From NCBI RefSeq assembly GCF_965638725.1, contig NC_134951.1:77255068-77319067 (forward strand): a DNA stretch of 64,000 nucleotides, read 5' to 3'. The stretch comes from Aptenodytes patagonicus. Lineage: Eukaryota; Chordata; Aves; Sphenisciformes; Spheniscidae. The notes under the pieces are model-generated. The model was given only the letters and a program-made list of their open reading frames with translations, did not search any database and was not told the DNA's origin. Positions 13,901-26,530 of the stretch are shown one piece after another. The position numbers and the translations under genes were made by a program. Positions within the stretch are counted from its first letter, which is position 1. Each line of letters begins with the position of its first letter.

Positions 13901-15840
13901 TATGTTTCAGCTCTTTGCAGTAGATGCTATCTGACTTCATACGCAAGTTGAAAGCAGGTTGTGTGCCAGAAAGGTGTGCTAAAATGTTTAGCAAGTCATT
14001 CAGTGAGTGAGTTCAGTGACTGATGCACTTGACAACTTATTCGAAACTTAATTGTTACTCAGTATATAAATACTAAGGTATGGTGGGGAAAATTCAGCTG
14101 TGTTTTGCCTGCTAAGTGTAGCACATATGCTTCTTTGTTAGAAGTGTTCAGGAGAGTGGGTGGCTAAAATATTTGAGTTATCCAATTTACGATGGATGGG
14201 GGGATGAGGACTGATTGCTACTTAAAGTTGGCATGAATTTCAAAGCATTAAAAGAATACAAGTGAGTGAAGTGTCACATAGAAATCTAAATGCTTTAAAT
14301 ACAGTGGAGTGTCTTAAAAGGTTGTTTTGTTTCCTCTTACCTTCAGTTTGAAGAAGAGGAATAATACTGATCAGTTTTATTTTTACAGTTTAGAGTATTT
14401 TTAATTTAAGAAGTTTTAATGCATTAAAACTGAAGTGTTTAATCTTAAGACAATGCGTGAGAGCACTTGTTAGCTAGTAGAATAAAATAAGGCACCATTT
14501 CTATTAAATTCTGTAAGCATTTTATTTTTCAAGAAAATTGCTGGAGGGTGGGGTGTGAGGAAAAGATGGAACTGAGCATTGTGTTTTTGACACAGTATTT
14601 TGAGATTTGCCTCTGTGCAAGTCATTCTCTGATGTCTCTGAACTGTAACCCCCAGTGGTATCACTTCTGAGAGGGAGTTTGTTAGAGCATAGGGGAGAGC
14701 TTGGTCACTTGCGTAGGCCTGCACTCCAGCTAGTGAGCAGTTCCAGAGTGTCTCAAAGTATGGTAGAAAGATGCAAAGCTTACTCTCTTCTTTTTTTTTT
14801 TTTCCTTTTTTCTTTTTTTCCTCCCTACCACAACAAAGAATTGAATTTTTTGTTTGTGTCAATTAGTTGTAATAGATTATGCAATGAATTTTATTTGGAT
14901 TTTTATTGCTGTTTGGCCTTGTTATATAAAGTTGTTATGTTACCCTTACACTTTGAACTGCTGGTATTGTAATCATGACGGCCATAGGATGCATTAAAAA
15001 AATTACCTTTTGTGGGTTGTACTGGAGGTATAGATAGGGCCATGTTGGGTAATAAAGTTTTATGTAGAAGTACTTGTTCAATGTGTAGTATAATTGCTAC
15101 CCTTATGCAACAACTACTACAAAAACAGGGGAGGAGCTATAGGCTATAGATGAAGAAAAAACGAAGAGTGAGGAGCTGTTGTAAAGGACTGCTGTCTGAC
15201 AGAAGCATGGAGGGGGGGAGACTGGGACATGACAGGGGATTGAGATACACGCTGAGGGCTGCGGATTGCCCTAAACAGAACTGCATGAAGAGGGTGTCAG
15301 AAGCTTAGGTGGTAGCAAGCAGCCCAGGGAATAGGTTGCCTCTGTTTAATTTAGAGAACTGGAGATGAGGATGAATCTTGGCTTCCTTTATTTCATCTGC
15401 CTACTCTGTAGAGTTGTATGGTTTATGATTTTAGGTAGTAGGCCATAGTCAACAATCATGCTTTGTTTTTCATTGAATAATCTATTTGCAATGGGCAGGG
15501 GAAGAGAGCTATTCCAGAGGGAAGGATTAGATAACATTTTTACCTAAGTTGCATGTATTATACCTGGTGAATAAATGCATAGACTATGTCTTGAGCTCTG
15601 GTACAAATGTGTATCTTTAACTTTCAGGTGAACTTTTATACATCATTTCTTTGAGATAAAATGTCACATGCTTGTTCTCTTAAAATGGCTACTGATCAGT
15701 TCACATTGTGTTAACATATCTCTCTCTGTACATGTAGAGGATGCAAAACTGCAAATAACTGTTAGTAAATATTAACAATAGTGAATTAATATTCTATGCT
15801 TTTGTCTACTTTCTCTTCACTCAGAATTGGATTTACAGTC

Positions 15841-17919
15841 ATGGAGGAACATCAGCAACATTTACACTGTGTGAACTGTGTCAGCCGTCGTTGCATGACC
15901 AGACCAGAGCCTGGCATTTCCTGTGATTTGATTGGCTGCCCGTTGGTTTGTGGAGCAGTTTTTCACTCGTGTAAAGCTGAGGAACATCGCATGTTATGTC
16001 CACTTGAAAGAGTGCCTTGTTTGAATAGTGGCTTTGGATGTCCCTTCATAGTAGCCCGAAATAAAATTGCTGATCATCTAGAAGTTTGTCCTGCAAGTGT
16101 GGTATGTTGTACCATGGAGTGGAATAGATGGCCAGTCAGTTACGCAGACCGAAAATCTTACGAAAATCTGAGTAAAGATGTTGATGAAGTGGAACAGCTA
16201 GATATGGCTTTAGCCCTTCAAGACCAGCGCATGTTATTAGAATCACTTAAAGTTGCAACTATGATGTCAAAAGCAGGTGATCAAATACCGGAATCCAGAG
16301 AGCAAACCTCTGTCAAATCAAGTGCCCCAGATACAGTGCATTCAAATGGTTTGATGCCTGTAGATGAAGAGTCCTATGGCGCACTTTATCAAGCTACTGT
16401 AGAAACAACAAGGAGTTTAGCTGCTGCTCTGGATATCCTGAACACTGCTACAAGGGACATGAATATGTTAAGTTCAAGGCTTTGCATTTCACCACATGAA
16501 AAGAAAGAAGATACCGAGGTTAAAGAACAAGCTTCTAATGGCATTATTCAGGATAAAAAGTCTGACCGTGAATATCCAGATGAAGATAACATAGGAGCAG
16601 TTGGGGGAATTAGCTTTGATAGCCTGAGTCAAAATTCACAAATGGAGCAAAATGGTTCTAGTGATATTTGTTACGATGTAGTGCAAAAACATGACTTAAA
16701 TCTAAACCTCAATAACTCCTCACTTTTGTGTAATGGCTTTCATGTAGAAAATGAATGTTCAAAGGTGTTGGACCAGAATGAAGATCTTGGTGTATCTAAT
16801 TCAAAACCATCCCATGTAGCAAATGGTGAATGTACTGCATCTCATGATGATGAAGCATTACAGTCTTGCAGCTCCTTCCCTGTAACAGCACAACTTAAAG
16901 AAGTAGTATCAGCTGATCACTTAGTTAATGGCAATGTTAATCATGTACTACTTCCCCATAATGCTAACGAAGAAGAAATGTTAGAGAGACAAGTGGAGCA
17001 AGAAAGGTTGAGAAATGTAGATGCGTTTTCGCTTTTACGGCATCGATCATACAAATTCCTTGTTAACCACTATTGGTCTACACCAAAAGAAGACAAAGCT
17101 GTTGATACATCAGATTTGGAGATAACAGAAGATCCTATGGGTCTTCAGGGGATTGATCTAATCACTGCAGCTCTGTTGTTTTGCCTAGGAGACTCTCCCG
17201 GAGGTAGGGGGATATCAGAAAGTCGCACTGTCGATGTGTATCACGTTGACTTTGGGACCCAAACATTTTCTCTCCCATCTGCTATATTGGCCACAAATAC
17301 AATGGTGGGGGAAATAGCTTCAGCTTCTGCATGTGATCATGCCAACCCACAGCTCTCAAATCCAAGTCCATTCCAGACCCTTGGACTGGATTTGGTATTG
17401 GAATATGTGGCTAGATACCAAACAAAACAGCGTTCGATGTTTACATTTGTTTGTGGACAGTTGTTTAGGAGGAATGAATTTTCATCGCATTTTAAGAATG
17501 TGCATGGTGACATTCATGCTGGCCTTAATGGCTGGATGGAGCAGAGGTGTCCTTTGGCATATTATGGGTGTACATATTCTCAACGAAGGTTTTGTCCTTC
17601 AACACAAGGGGCAAAAATTATTCATGACCGCCACTTACGGTCATTTGGAGTTCAGCCTTGTATATCCACAGTATTAGTAGAACCAGCAAAAAGCTGCTTA
17701 ATTGGACTACACAATGACCATCTGAGTAGTCTGCCTTTTGAGGTTCTGCAGCACATTGCTAGTTTTCTAGATGGCTTTAGTTTATGTCAGCTTTCAAGAG
17801 TGTCACATTTAATGAGAGATGTGTGTGGAAGCTTGCTTCAGGCACGTGGAATGGTGATACTGCTTTGGGAGAAGAAAAAGTACCCAGACGGAAGTTCTTC
17901 TTGGCAGATAAAAGAAAAG
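15841..17919 (+). CDS. FBXO30: F-box only protein 30, coding exon 2 (residues 1-693)
   Basis: FBXO30 is a substrate-recognition subunit of an SCF (SKP1-CUL1-F-box) ubiquitin ligase; it is also known as MUSA1 and linked to muscle atrophy under BMP control. The protein opens MEEHQQHLHCVNCVSRRC and has a Cys/His-rich TRAF-type zinc-finger region at about residues 10-95. A long acidic, Ser/Asn-rich middle follows (about 160-400), then a second Cys/His cluster (about 535-600), then an F-box at about 627-675 with LPFEVLQHIASFLD. The start ATG at 15841 is chosen because the acceptor at 15824 excludes the upstream in-frame ATG at 15796 and because it matches the vertebrate N terminus I recall. The exon ends at AAAAG/GTAAGT in phase 0. 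No frameshift or stop is seen. The encoded 760 aa are slightly longer than the human protein (745). Confidence 0.97.
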
Positions 17920-18504
17920 GTAAGTTCTTTTCCATTTTGAAGGTGAAAGGGAAGGTATTAAATTGTTCATGTCTCTGCTTTTTCCCTTAATATTTTCTTT
18001 GATCACTGTTGTTATTACTGTTTTTTTTGATATAATATCCCTTCAAGAAGCAGATTGTCATATAGAACAACAATTAGTGAAAATTGCCAGCAGGTTGGTT
18101 CAATCTTCTCCACACTTGAAGAAGTAGAAGTTAAAGTAGTGTCTGTCTGGTTTTTACTTGATGTAAATAAATTAACCTCTGATTATCCCAAGATTTTAAA
18201 ATATTAAATGATGACTTCATTATTTTCTTTAATACCAATATTCCATGAAAGTGGGAAAGTTGCCTACAAAGTTTGCTTTTCTTGCCCTTATACTGTTTCC
18301 AGCAATTTTAATTTTTGCTCATCTGTTGAGATCCTATCCATTGCTACGATATTGAGTGCCTTAGATATGTAAATAATTCTTAAAACCTTTGGGTGACCTT
18401 TGTATAGTACAGTTTTCACCATTTCCCCCACTCCCCACCCAGTTCCAGTCATTTGGAATTGCAGAAGTTGATCATTTCAGAAATGGATTATTGTGACTGG
18501 TCAT

Positions 18505-18563
18505 GCAATACTTTGTCATTTAACTTCTGATTGCATCTACTTTGTAGATGCAAAAAGTATTGC
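18505..18563. repeat. Nested inverted repeat in FBXO30 intron 2
   Basis: Outer arms GCAATACTTT (18505-18514) and AAAGTATTGC (18554-18563) are perfect complements. Inside them, TGCATCTAC (18532-18540) and GTAGATGCA (18544-18552) form a second perfect stem with a 3-nt loop. The left internal loop is 17 nt and the right 1 nt, so it is not a typical microRNA precursor. Confidence 0.8.
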
Positions 18564-18785
18564 CTGCCTTTCTTCCCAGTGTTCAGAGTTGACTTGGAAT
18601 CTGAATCGGCCTGGGACTGGCTATACAAAATTTAGCATTGTATGTTCTTGTCATGTTGATTTTTAGTATGATTTATAGTAGCTGCAAAACATTGCCTGAA
18701 AGTATTATAGCACAAACATGTAATTTCCTGCTCTGAGTTCAGGTATCTTAAAACATTTTGAGCCTAAGTGCAACTTATTTTCTAG

Positions 18786-18989
18786 GTTTGGCGCTTCAGT
18801 ACAGCCTTCTGTACTGTGAATGAATGGAAGTTTGCTGACATCGTAAGCATGGCTGACCACTTGAAGAAATGTAGCTATAATGCTGTAGAGAGAAGAGAGG
18901 AAGCTGTTCCGCTGCCATGTATGTGTGTAACACGAGAACTCACTAAAGAAGGACGTTCACTGCGCTCTGTTTTGAAACCAGTACTTTAA
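18786..18989 (+). CDS. FBXO30: FBXO30 terminal coding exon (residues 694-760)
   Basis: After an 866-bp intron, acceptor TTTTCTAG (18785) opens a phase-0 frame starting VWRFSTAFCTVNEW and ending SLRSVLKPVL, with TAA at 18987-18989. It completes the C terminus after the F-box, joining directly to ...WQIKEK of the preceding exon. This exon is too short to stand out as an ORF and was found by following the intron phase. The two-coding-exon layout matches mammalian FBXO30. Without splicing, the frame runs into the intron and stops at 17940. Confidence 0.93.
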   Translation, partial: VWRFSTAFCTVNEWKFADIVSMADHLKKCSYNAVERREEAVPLPCMCVTRELTKEGRSLRSVLKPVL

Positions 18990-21725
18990 ATATTGCAACC
19001 ACTCCAATTGCACATACACTCAAGCACCTGCTATAACCTCGGTAATATTACGTGACACTTTATTAATGTACTAAAGATACTTTCTAGCTAAATCTACTCT
19101 GTCACTGTGTATATAAAGTTTGAAGTGACATTTATTTTTTATAATACTCTTTAGCTGGAAAGTAATGAAAGTTGCCTTAACGTTTGAAAAATTCGGAACT
19201 TGCTGGACAGGGTAGTTTTATCTAACTTATATAATTTAAGAACAAAATCCTAAGGTGTGTTTTCTGATTCACTGGTGCCCATGTTGCTGTTGACTGATAA
19301 CATTACAAAAATGGCCTCAAATGGTATGCACATTTAGACAGGAAACACTGAATTGTAGTGAGACAAAATCCTGACCAAATGTACTGTCTGTATTTGGTCT
19401 ATTTTTTTTAACAAATTATAATCCAAATATTTGAAAGATAAGGAAGAATTCAAAACCTTATAGTAGATGTCTCAAACACAGCTTTTAAGTGCATCTTTTC
19501 TCATGAAAACGGCGTTATAGTGCTCTTCCTAGTTAACAGGCGATCTAGGATCAGCTTTTTTTTTAAATTTTTTTTTAGGAGTGATCTAAGTGAACTCAGA
19601 TTTACAGCAGCTTAATTTTTAGTACAACTTTCTTTTGACATGTCAACAATGATTATTTTTCGTCTGAACTATTAACAGTTATTTCACTTTTGGGAGCAAA
19701 ACTTTTAGAGCTAAAAACATGGAATACCAGTTTTTACTCTCACACCTACAATGACATCGATAAAAAATGTTTAAAATGTTTTTCCTTGTCCTGCAGTTGG
19801 CTGAGGGTTAAATTGCTTGAGCAGTCAGAAATTCAAAGTATGTGATGAACAGTTACGAATTTATAATGCAGCTAATGAAAGGGCTTTACTTGTTTTATGG
19901 TATTGTGAGATGTATTGTCTCCTTTTCTGTTAATTTGTCTATAAAAATGCTGCTTTTCTGAGGAGCATTTTAAATTACTGGTATGTATAGCAAATGTATC
20001 ATCTTCATAAGATGAGACATGATTTGTTAATTGCATAAGGCATATCAGAAATGTATGTTCAACCACATCTGTTAAATGAACAACTCCAATTTCGTTCCAG
20101 TCTTCCATAATAAAAGATCTTACAAAGCATTTGTGAACAGAGAATACATGCTATGAAAAATGGCCTGGTATAGCAAAACTGTAATAACTTCAACTGACTT
20201 TCCAACTTGTTTGTATTAATGTTGGTGTCTCTAGCCTGTTGCACTTAGCAACTGTGCCACAAAGCTGAAACAGAAACAGACCAGAGCTTGGAACAAAGAA
20301 ATACAGTACGTATTTCCTTTATAGGAAAAAATAAGAGATTAGTAAGGAGGAGATGTTTACAAAAATGGCTAAACTCATTACTCGTCATTTCTGTACTGGA
20401 CACTTGTTTATGGCTAGTCTGGCTGCATTTCACAACTTTGGTATCTGTGCATTTCCCAAACTGGGTCCAGTCCAGCTAAACATTCACTGCCTTTTTCTAT
20501 CCAGCATGCTACAGGTGCCCAGAAAAAAATAAAATCTAGTTCTTCAGTGCCATGAGTTGAAATTACAACAGCTCAAGCAGAAGTTCTGCCTGGATCTTCA
20601 AACTACATCTTCTCTTTCCACACTTTCTCTTTTTTTTGTTTGGAGAGAGGAAAGGATTAAACCTTCTACAGAAGTTAGCAATATTTGCAGTAATTCTTAT
20701 CTGTTACCACAGTTAGGCGGAAAGGAGAATCTAGATTCCTCTACAAATCTGACTATACCAACTGGGTTTTAGGTAGGGATTTTAACACACACACACGCAC
20801 AGACAGAGTTCTCTGAGTGCATTGAAATGCTCATTACCCACAAATTCTTCAGTACAAGGCAGGAGACAGACTTTCATCAGTTCTCGTCTTTTAGCTCTAA
20901 TTGCTCCTTGCTGCTGCTCTCCAGTGTTTAAAAGTAGTTGTGTGACTGGAAGGATCCTGAACGTTGAGAAGTTTATGGTTGCGTTTATGGCTCAATCTAC
21001 TTCAAAACATCCGTCTTGGGTTACTGGTATTTTTTTAGTCAGCAATGTGGTGGTTTTGGTACTTGGCATTCTTTGTAACTACCCAGAACCCTGATAAGTA
21101 TGGTAGGCAGGCATGTGTCTCGGTCGCTTAGGAGAAGAGGGTATTCAGTTAGAGGAGCTGGTGTTGGTAGAATCTCGCTTGTAGCACAGTGCGGGTCTAC
21201 ATCTAAAGTATCATCAGTTGTTGATCTATTAAAAGAACTTTTTAAGTACTCGGTGTTCTTCTTAAGAAATAACACTATTTCTCAGTACATGCACTTTTGT
21301 TTTCAAATGTAGATACAGGCTTTTTTGTTAAATTAGTTTATTTTTTATGAGAATCCAGAGCTATTAAAATATCAATGTTGTAAACAAAAAATCTGCCTTG
21401 TAAACTGCTCCAAATGCAGGAATACAATATAGTTAGGATAAAAACTTTTTTTTTTTTTTTACACTGCTATGCAGTTTGTAAAACATCTATGGTGTATAGT
21501 CAGTCTGTCAAAATGTGGCTTGTTCACATTTGCCCTTGAATTTTAAAAATGTTGTATCCCTTTCCTGGTACATCTTCCTTACAGCATATATAGACAGCTG
21601 TTCCAGTCTTTCTTCTACTTGATACCACATTGCTACTTTGTTTAAAATATTATGTTTTCAATCATTATGCAATATTTTTTTGCAATGTCTGTTGAAATCC
21701 TAATAAAACTTTTGAAGTTTCTCTT
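18990..21725 (+). other. FBXO30: FBXO30 3' UTR
   Basis: AT-rich non-coding sequence following the stop codon. AATAAA at 21702-21707 followed by T-rich sequence is the likeliest main polyadenylation signal, giving a 3' UTR of about 2.7 kb. Earlier (20528-20533) and later (22070-22075) AATAAA hexamers offer alternatives. A short CA repeat lies at about 20784-20800. The end is inferred from these signals only. Confidence 0.6.
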
Positions 21726-22079
21726 TTAGTATGATTGTACTTTTTTTAAAGCTTATCACCAGCCTTCCGGTGCTCAAACATGGTGCTCAATGTCTGCCTA
21801 TAGGATTCCAGTAAGTACTCAAAAGATCAAGTTACATAAAGGAATCTATTTACAAACATTGAAACATTGCATAATTTGGAATTGATTAATATGTATTCAC
21901 ATTCATTTCATTATGAAGATCAGTCATTCCTTTTTAGACTATACACCCATTTCTATTGCTTTGGTCTATTATGCAGCATAGATTTCTTGCCACAATTAAA
22001 GATTTAACTACATAACGTTGAAGACTCATATTGTACCTTGTAGGTTTGTTTTAATTGTTTTTTCTGAATAATAAATTGG

Positions 22080-25069
22080 AAGGATTATCTGATCAACATG
22101 ATACACACACACGTGACCAGTTTGCAAGAACATTTTCAGTGTATTGTCACATGAGTCAAGTTTTCTGTAGAAAGTTGTTGCTTAAAATGGTACAGAAGCA
22201 AAAAGTTAGGGTGGTTTTTAGATAATAGTTGTAGTTCAGACTGTTTGTGGAATGGCAAAACATAAAACCAAACCTCACTAAAATAGAAGACTGTCCAGAA
22301 ATTGACCTTTTGCCCTGCCATTTGCTAGTATGAGTATGCTAATAGTCTTTACAAATAAAAATGTACCTATACTACGTAAATCTAATAATAAATTAATCTA
22401 AACTGTGTCGAGTAACGTGGTGTGACTCATGGTTTAATTTCAGCCATTACAAACTTGTGACTATTTTACTTCTGAGACAGGCCACATTAGCCTTTTGTTT
22501 TTCCCTCTCCATAAGTGGATTAGATATTCTACTGTGTAAGGAAATATTTTTTGTCTCACTTTAACTTTCTTGATGCTTAAAGTATTCTAGAGGATTTGCC
22601 TGTATGTTTTAGCTTGTTTTTCTGAGAATACTACTGCTAAAACTATCTTCATAGGTTCTTACCTGCTGAAGGTACTTTCCTAAAACGAAATTTAAGTTCA
22701 GTGGAGAATTCGATGCTTGCTGTAATATCAGAAAGCTGATTTAAATTCTTTCAGTCAGAATGTCTGTTCAGGCATCTTTGATCATCTTCAGATGAGCAAA
22801 ATCTTGTGGTTGTTTACAGCACTGAGGAAAAAATAGCATTCAGGTAGTGTTTATAAAAAGTTATGGCATGTAAAGCAGAGACAGTTTGAAGAATGGGGTT
22901 CGCATAGTGTGACTGTTTGGCATGTGGTGAATATTGTAGCAGTAATCCAAACTGGAGAGGAAAACTGAATGGAGAAGTAGGCTTAAAAGAACAAAGGCAT
23001 CCAGTCCCAGCGTAGAGACTCTTCTGAGGGACTGTGTTTGTGAGAATGCTGGGAGTTTCTGACTTGTGCATGCCGCAACTGTGTTTTATTGATGATTTAT
23101 CAGTCTTTCCACAATAGCAGGAGTTAACCCTGCTGCTATCTGAATGCTGTAATGTGCTTTAGTTGTAAACTGCCTCCAAGCGCTGCCTGTATTCCTGAAT
23201 AGAGTATTAGTTCAAGTTGAATGCAGTCCTCTCTACTGAATGCAAGGTATGTATTCGGTGTAGGTTCTACATGGTGTCAGAGGCAATATTTGGTAAGAAT
23301 AATAGAAAAATAAGGTCCTTCGGATGCGGAGAATTTATCTGCATGGTTTCCATCAGTATTTGCTAGAAAAAGGGAACAAAAATGTGTTAGGGAATGCAAG
23401 GAGCAAAATAAGAAGACTGATAGCATTCACTATAACTTGCTAATGCCCTGCTGATTGAGAAAACATTATTAATCATCATTAGATGCACTATGAAAAGTGG
23501 CAGCAAAAGTCCGTACCTCTGCCATTTTGACAAACTGCAGCACATGCAGTAATAGGTGTGCAGACTGATTATAGCCTCAGGTAGTAGAAAAAGGTATACA
23601 AAACAAGCATGTATGATTTTAACTGCAAAATATAGGAAAAAAGCTAGAATTTAATGAGATACGGATTCGCATAAAGCTAGATTTGTAGAATCAGTCAGAA
23701 AAATGTGATTTCTGCCTTGAGGATACTGCGGTGTTCTGGTGCTTAGTTTCATCCTAAACTGTGCTGACATTTATTTATTTATTTTAAATAATAAAATGAA
23801 TGAACTGCAGAAAAATAGTAGTAGGAAAAGTTGCAATGACCTTACAAAATTATTTCAGTTTGACAGTGTCATAATGTAGTATCAGACTGGGAATTTTACA
23901 ATATAAAAAATTGGAACACAAAAAATAGATTGTAATATATGCTTTTCATTTAAGATTTGATTTTTTTTCCCCTAAGGTATGTTTTCAAGCATGTAACAAA
24001 AGCTATCTTCAAGCTTATTGTGATTTAAATGGAGAGAATTCTGCTAGCAAGATGAAAGTTGGCTTGCATTAGGATTTTCACTGAACATCCCAACGAAGGG
24101 GTAGGCTGCAGAACAAAACTGATCTAATTATGTGACTGGTTAGCAAATGAACAATCGAGGACCTGGTATGAATATATGTTGGACTTTGTTCAGAAGTGTT
24201 AATGTTTGATCATTACCTGTTGTGTAATCTTCTGATTATTGTGTACTCTTTAGTATTGTAATTATATAGTTGTGTTCCACATGTAATTCTGGAGGCCTTT
24301 GCAGCAAACAGGAAATAATGTGCCACTTAATGAGATTTGAACCTTGGTTAAGGTAAAATACGACTGTTATGAACTGTGGCAGCTGTTTTTGAGCATCAGC
24401 TGTCTGGAGTTTCACGTCATTGTGTGTTTCAAGAGTAAGGGGTGAGTGGATGCCTTGTTGCCTAAGCAAAGGTGGCTTTACTTCTAAGCAAAAAGAGTTT
24501 TATATGGTATCTCGCTGTGCGCATGGTTTTTGATAGGCAGATGAGTAGGATGTTCTTGATTTAACAACGCAGTAAGACTAACTTCTCAGCAGATGGGATT
24601 GCACACAACACAAAATTGCTTCCATATTTTGTGATAAAACGGGTTCAGTCTAAGTGACCTGTGACTTGGACTTCAATTAACTGGAGTTGCAACTTGTAAT
24701 CATATTTTTCAGCTGATGCCATTTTGGATAAACATGGAAGCATTTATGCTAAAGGTTAAAAAACAAAACAAACTGACCAACCAGGAAAAAAAACACCAAA
24801 AAACCCCACCCCAAAAACTAGAAAAATTCTCACTGATGGATTTCTGTCCGGTTTCTATATATAGTGTTCATTAACGTTTGTTAGGAGAGCTTGGCAAGTA
24901 AATAGAAAACTCAATTTCTGTATTTTGTTCAGATGAAATCTACTGCATATAGATAAGAAAGTGCACCATTTTAATGAAAAACAAAACCAAAACAAAACGC
25001 ATTTACAAAAGCTGTGTGACTGGCAGTGTCACCTTTTTACTGTCCTTTTAATCTTCAAGTGAAGCTTAA
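22080..25069. other. Intergenic sequence, nothing recognised
   Basis: AT-rich DNA between the FBXO30 3' end and the fossil retroelement. No gene, RNA or recognisable transposon was seen. An A-rich CAAAA/CCAAA low-complexity patch lies at about 24760-24825. Confidence 0.5.
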
Positions 25070-26530
25070 ATGATATCTGATGTTTTTCATTCTCTTTGAC
25101 TCGTTCAAGTATGTAAATAACTGAAAAAAAACCCTCAGGGCTTTTATAGGTGTTTAATGGGCTGAGACAGTTTCAAGTACAAGATTCTACCATTGATCTT
25201 TGTCATGATTGTAGGGGGTCTTTGCTAAGATTCTGGTGGTCATTGTATACCTCAGAGGCAATGAGATGATCTTTGCAACACTATATTGAAGATAAGGGAG
25301 AAGGGCAATTTTCATATATAGCTATGATCTTCCATACCATCTCGAAACTCTTCCGTTTTGTAGGAGTCACGTTGAACCTACAAAAGTCTCACCTCATGAC
25401 AGTGCTTACCTATTTCACGTTTTGCACTTCATGTCTTCTATATTTCAAGTACTGTCCAGGTTTCATGGGAAAAACTGCTTTTTTACTTAGCAGGGAAGTT
25501 GACACAAAAAAAACCCAGAACACGTAATTGTCTCTATGCTTGAGTGTTCACATTTTAAGTAATTTGGAACATGTGCCAGATGGGTATCACAAACCAATGT
25601 TAACCAATATCGAAATCGTTATCTTTTCCATCCAAGGTGGGGCAAATCTCTGGATCATTAAATTTGTTTCTGATCATCTGATTAGGATACCTAAAGAAAG
25701 TCTGTTTTTTCACAGTGGTAGAGGGAAGAGGCAGATTGTAACCAAAAAAATGGTTCTCATTCTGGCTGAGGCAACAAAAAAACCTGCCTTATTTTTAGAA
25801 CTTCCTGGAGTCGTGCTCCTCGATTTAATCCGTGACAAGTTCTGTGGGTGCTCCTCCTTAAACTCATCTCCTTTGGAAAGCGAGTCATGACAGGTGAACT
25901 CATGTTCAAAGAGTTAAGCACGCCTGCTCTCCTCCAAAATAATTAAACAGAGGCAAAAGACTAGCAACTTGGTCTACTTCAGTTAAGTTGAAACGTTCCT
26001 CTTCAGGGCTTAGGTATGACACAGTCCCTGTGGTCCTTGGTTATTGATTGTGGTCTGAGAATGGGAAGCTCTCCAAAGTTTAGTAAAAGTGCATTTAGTA
26101 GCACTTTGCACACCAGTAAGGGCCATTCTGTGTTTTTGTAGTCATGTCACAGGAAAACCTACTCAAGGACTTGCTGTGCTGCTTCTGCTTGCAAAGTCTG
26201 TTCCTTATCACCAGATTAATCTGATCTTGTCTCTTCATGAGGACATTTTTTGAGTGTGTGACTGCCTGCCTCCTTCTGTTGAAGCTAACAGCCTTTTTGG
26301 TGGCTCTGATTTCCACTGGATGATTTTAGAAAATTCAGCCTTTATGGCAGATTCTGTTTATGCAAGATACCTTCCCTCCCCACAAGTAAATGTTGCCCAG
26401 TGTGCATACTTCAAATTCTTCCCTGGGATATTGTCTTGCTGCCACTGAAATCAGGAGATGACTCTACCTGATTCATCCAAGATTGAGGCCTTCCTCCTTC
26501 AGGGTGTAAAGCATGCTTTTATCTCGAACA
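25070..26530 (+). mobile_element. Fossil DIRS-like retroelement (RT and tyrosine-recombinase remnants)
   Basis: I see conserved-looking blocks in all three + frames, separated by stops and shifts. YKILPL (from 25178), FAKILVVIVYLRG then IFATLY (25221-25286) and TISKLF..VGVTLNLQKSHL (about 25335-25400) line up in order with a reverse-transcriptase palm and thumb; the catalytic YLDD position is decayed. Further on, LLKLTAFLVALIS (26276-26314), a block ending F.P...S..H (about 26390-26445) and NQEMTLPDS (26449-26475) resemble the tyrosine-recombinase region of vertebrate DIRS-type elements as I remember it. The RNase H part is not recognisable. It is very old and non-functional. It continues after the LTR at 26531-27620. 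The family assignment is from memory and needs a profile search. Confidence 0.45.

Larger units (their letters stand above)
3989..15824 (+). other. FBXO30: FBXO30 intron 1 (inferred)
   Basis: About 11.8 kb of AT-rich sequence between the candidate first exon and the coding exon. The 3' end is a good acceptor: a pyrimidine-rich run, then CTCAG at 15820-15824. It holds poly-T runs (about 9175-9192; 10944-10978), low-complexity sequence and the exon-like block at 8711-8815. I see no recognisable protein, RNA gene or young transposon in it. Confidence 0.55.

Noticed and set aside
15796-15840. Earlier in-frame ATG for FBXO30
   Set aside because: It precedes the splice acceptor (CAG at 15822-15824), so it is intronic; the ATG at 15841 matches the known N terminus.
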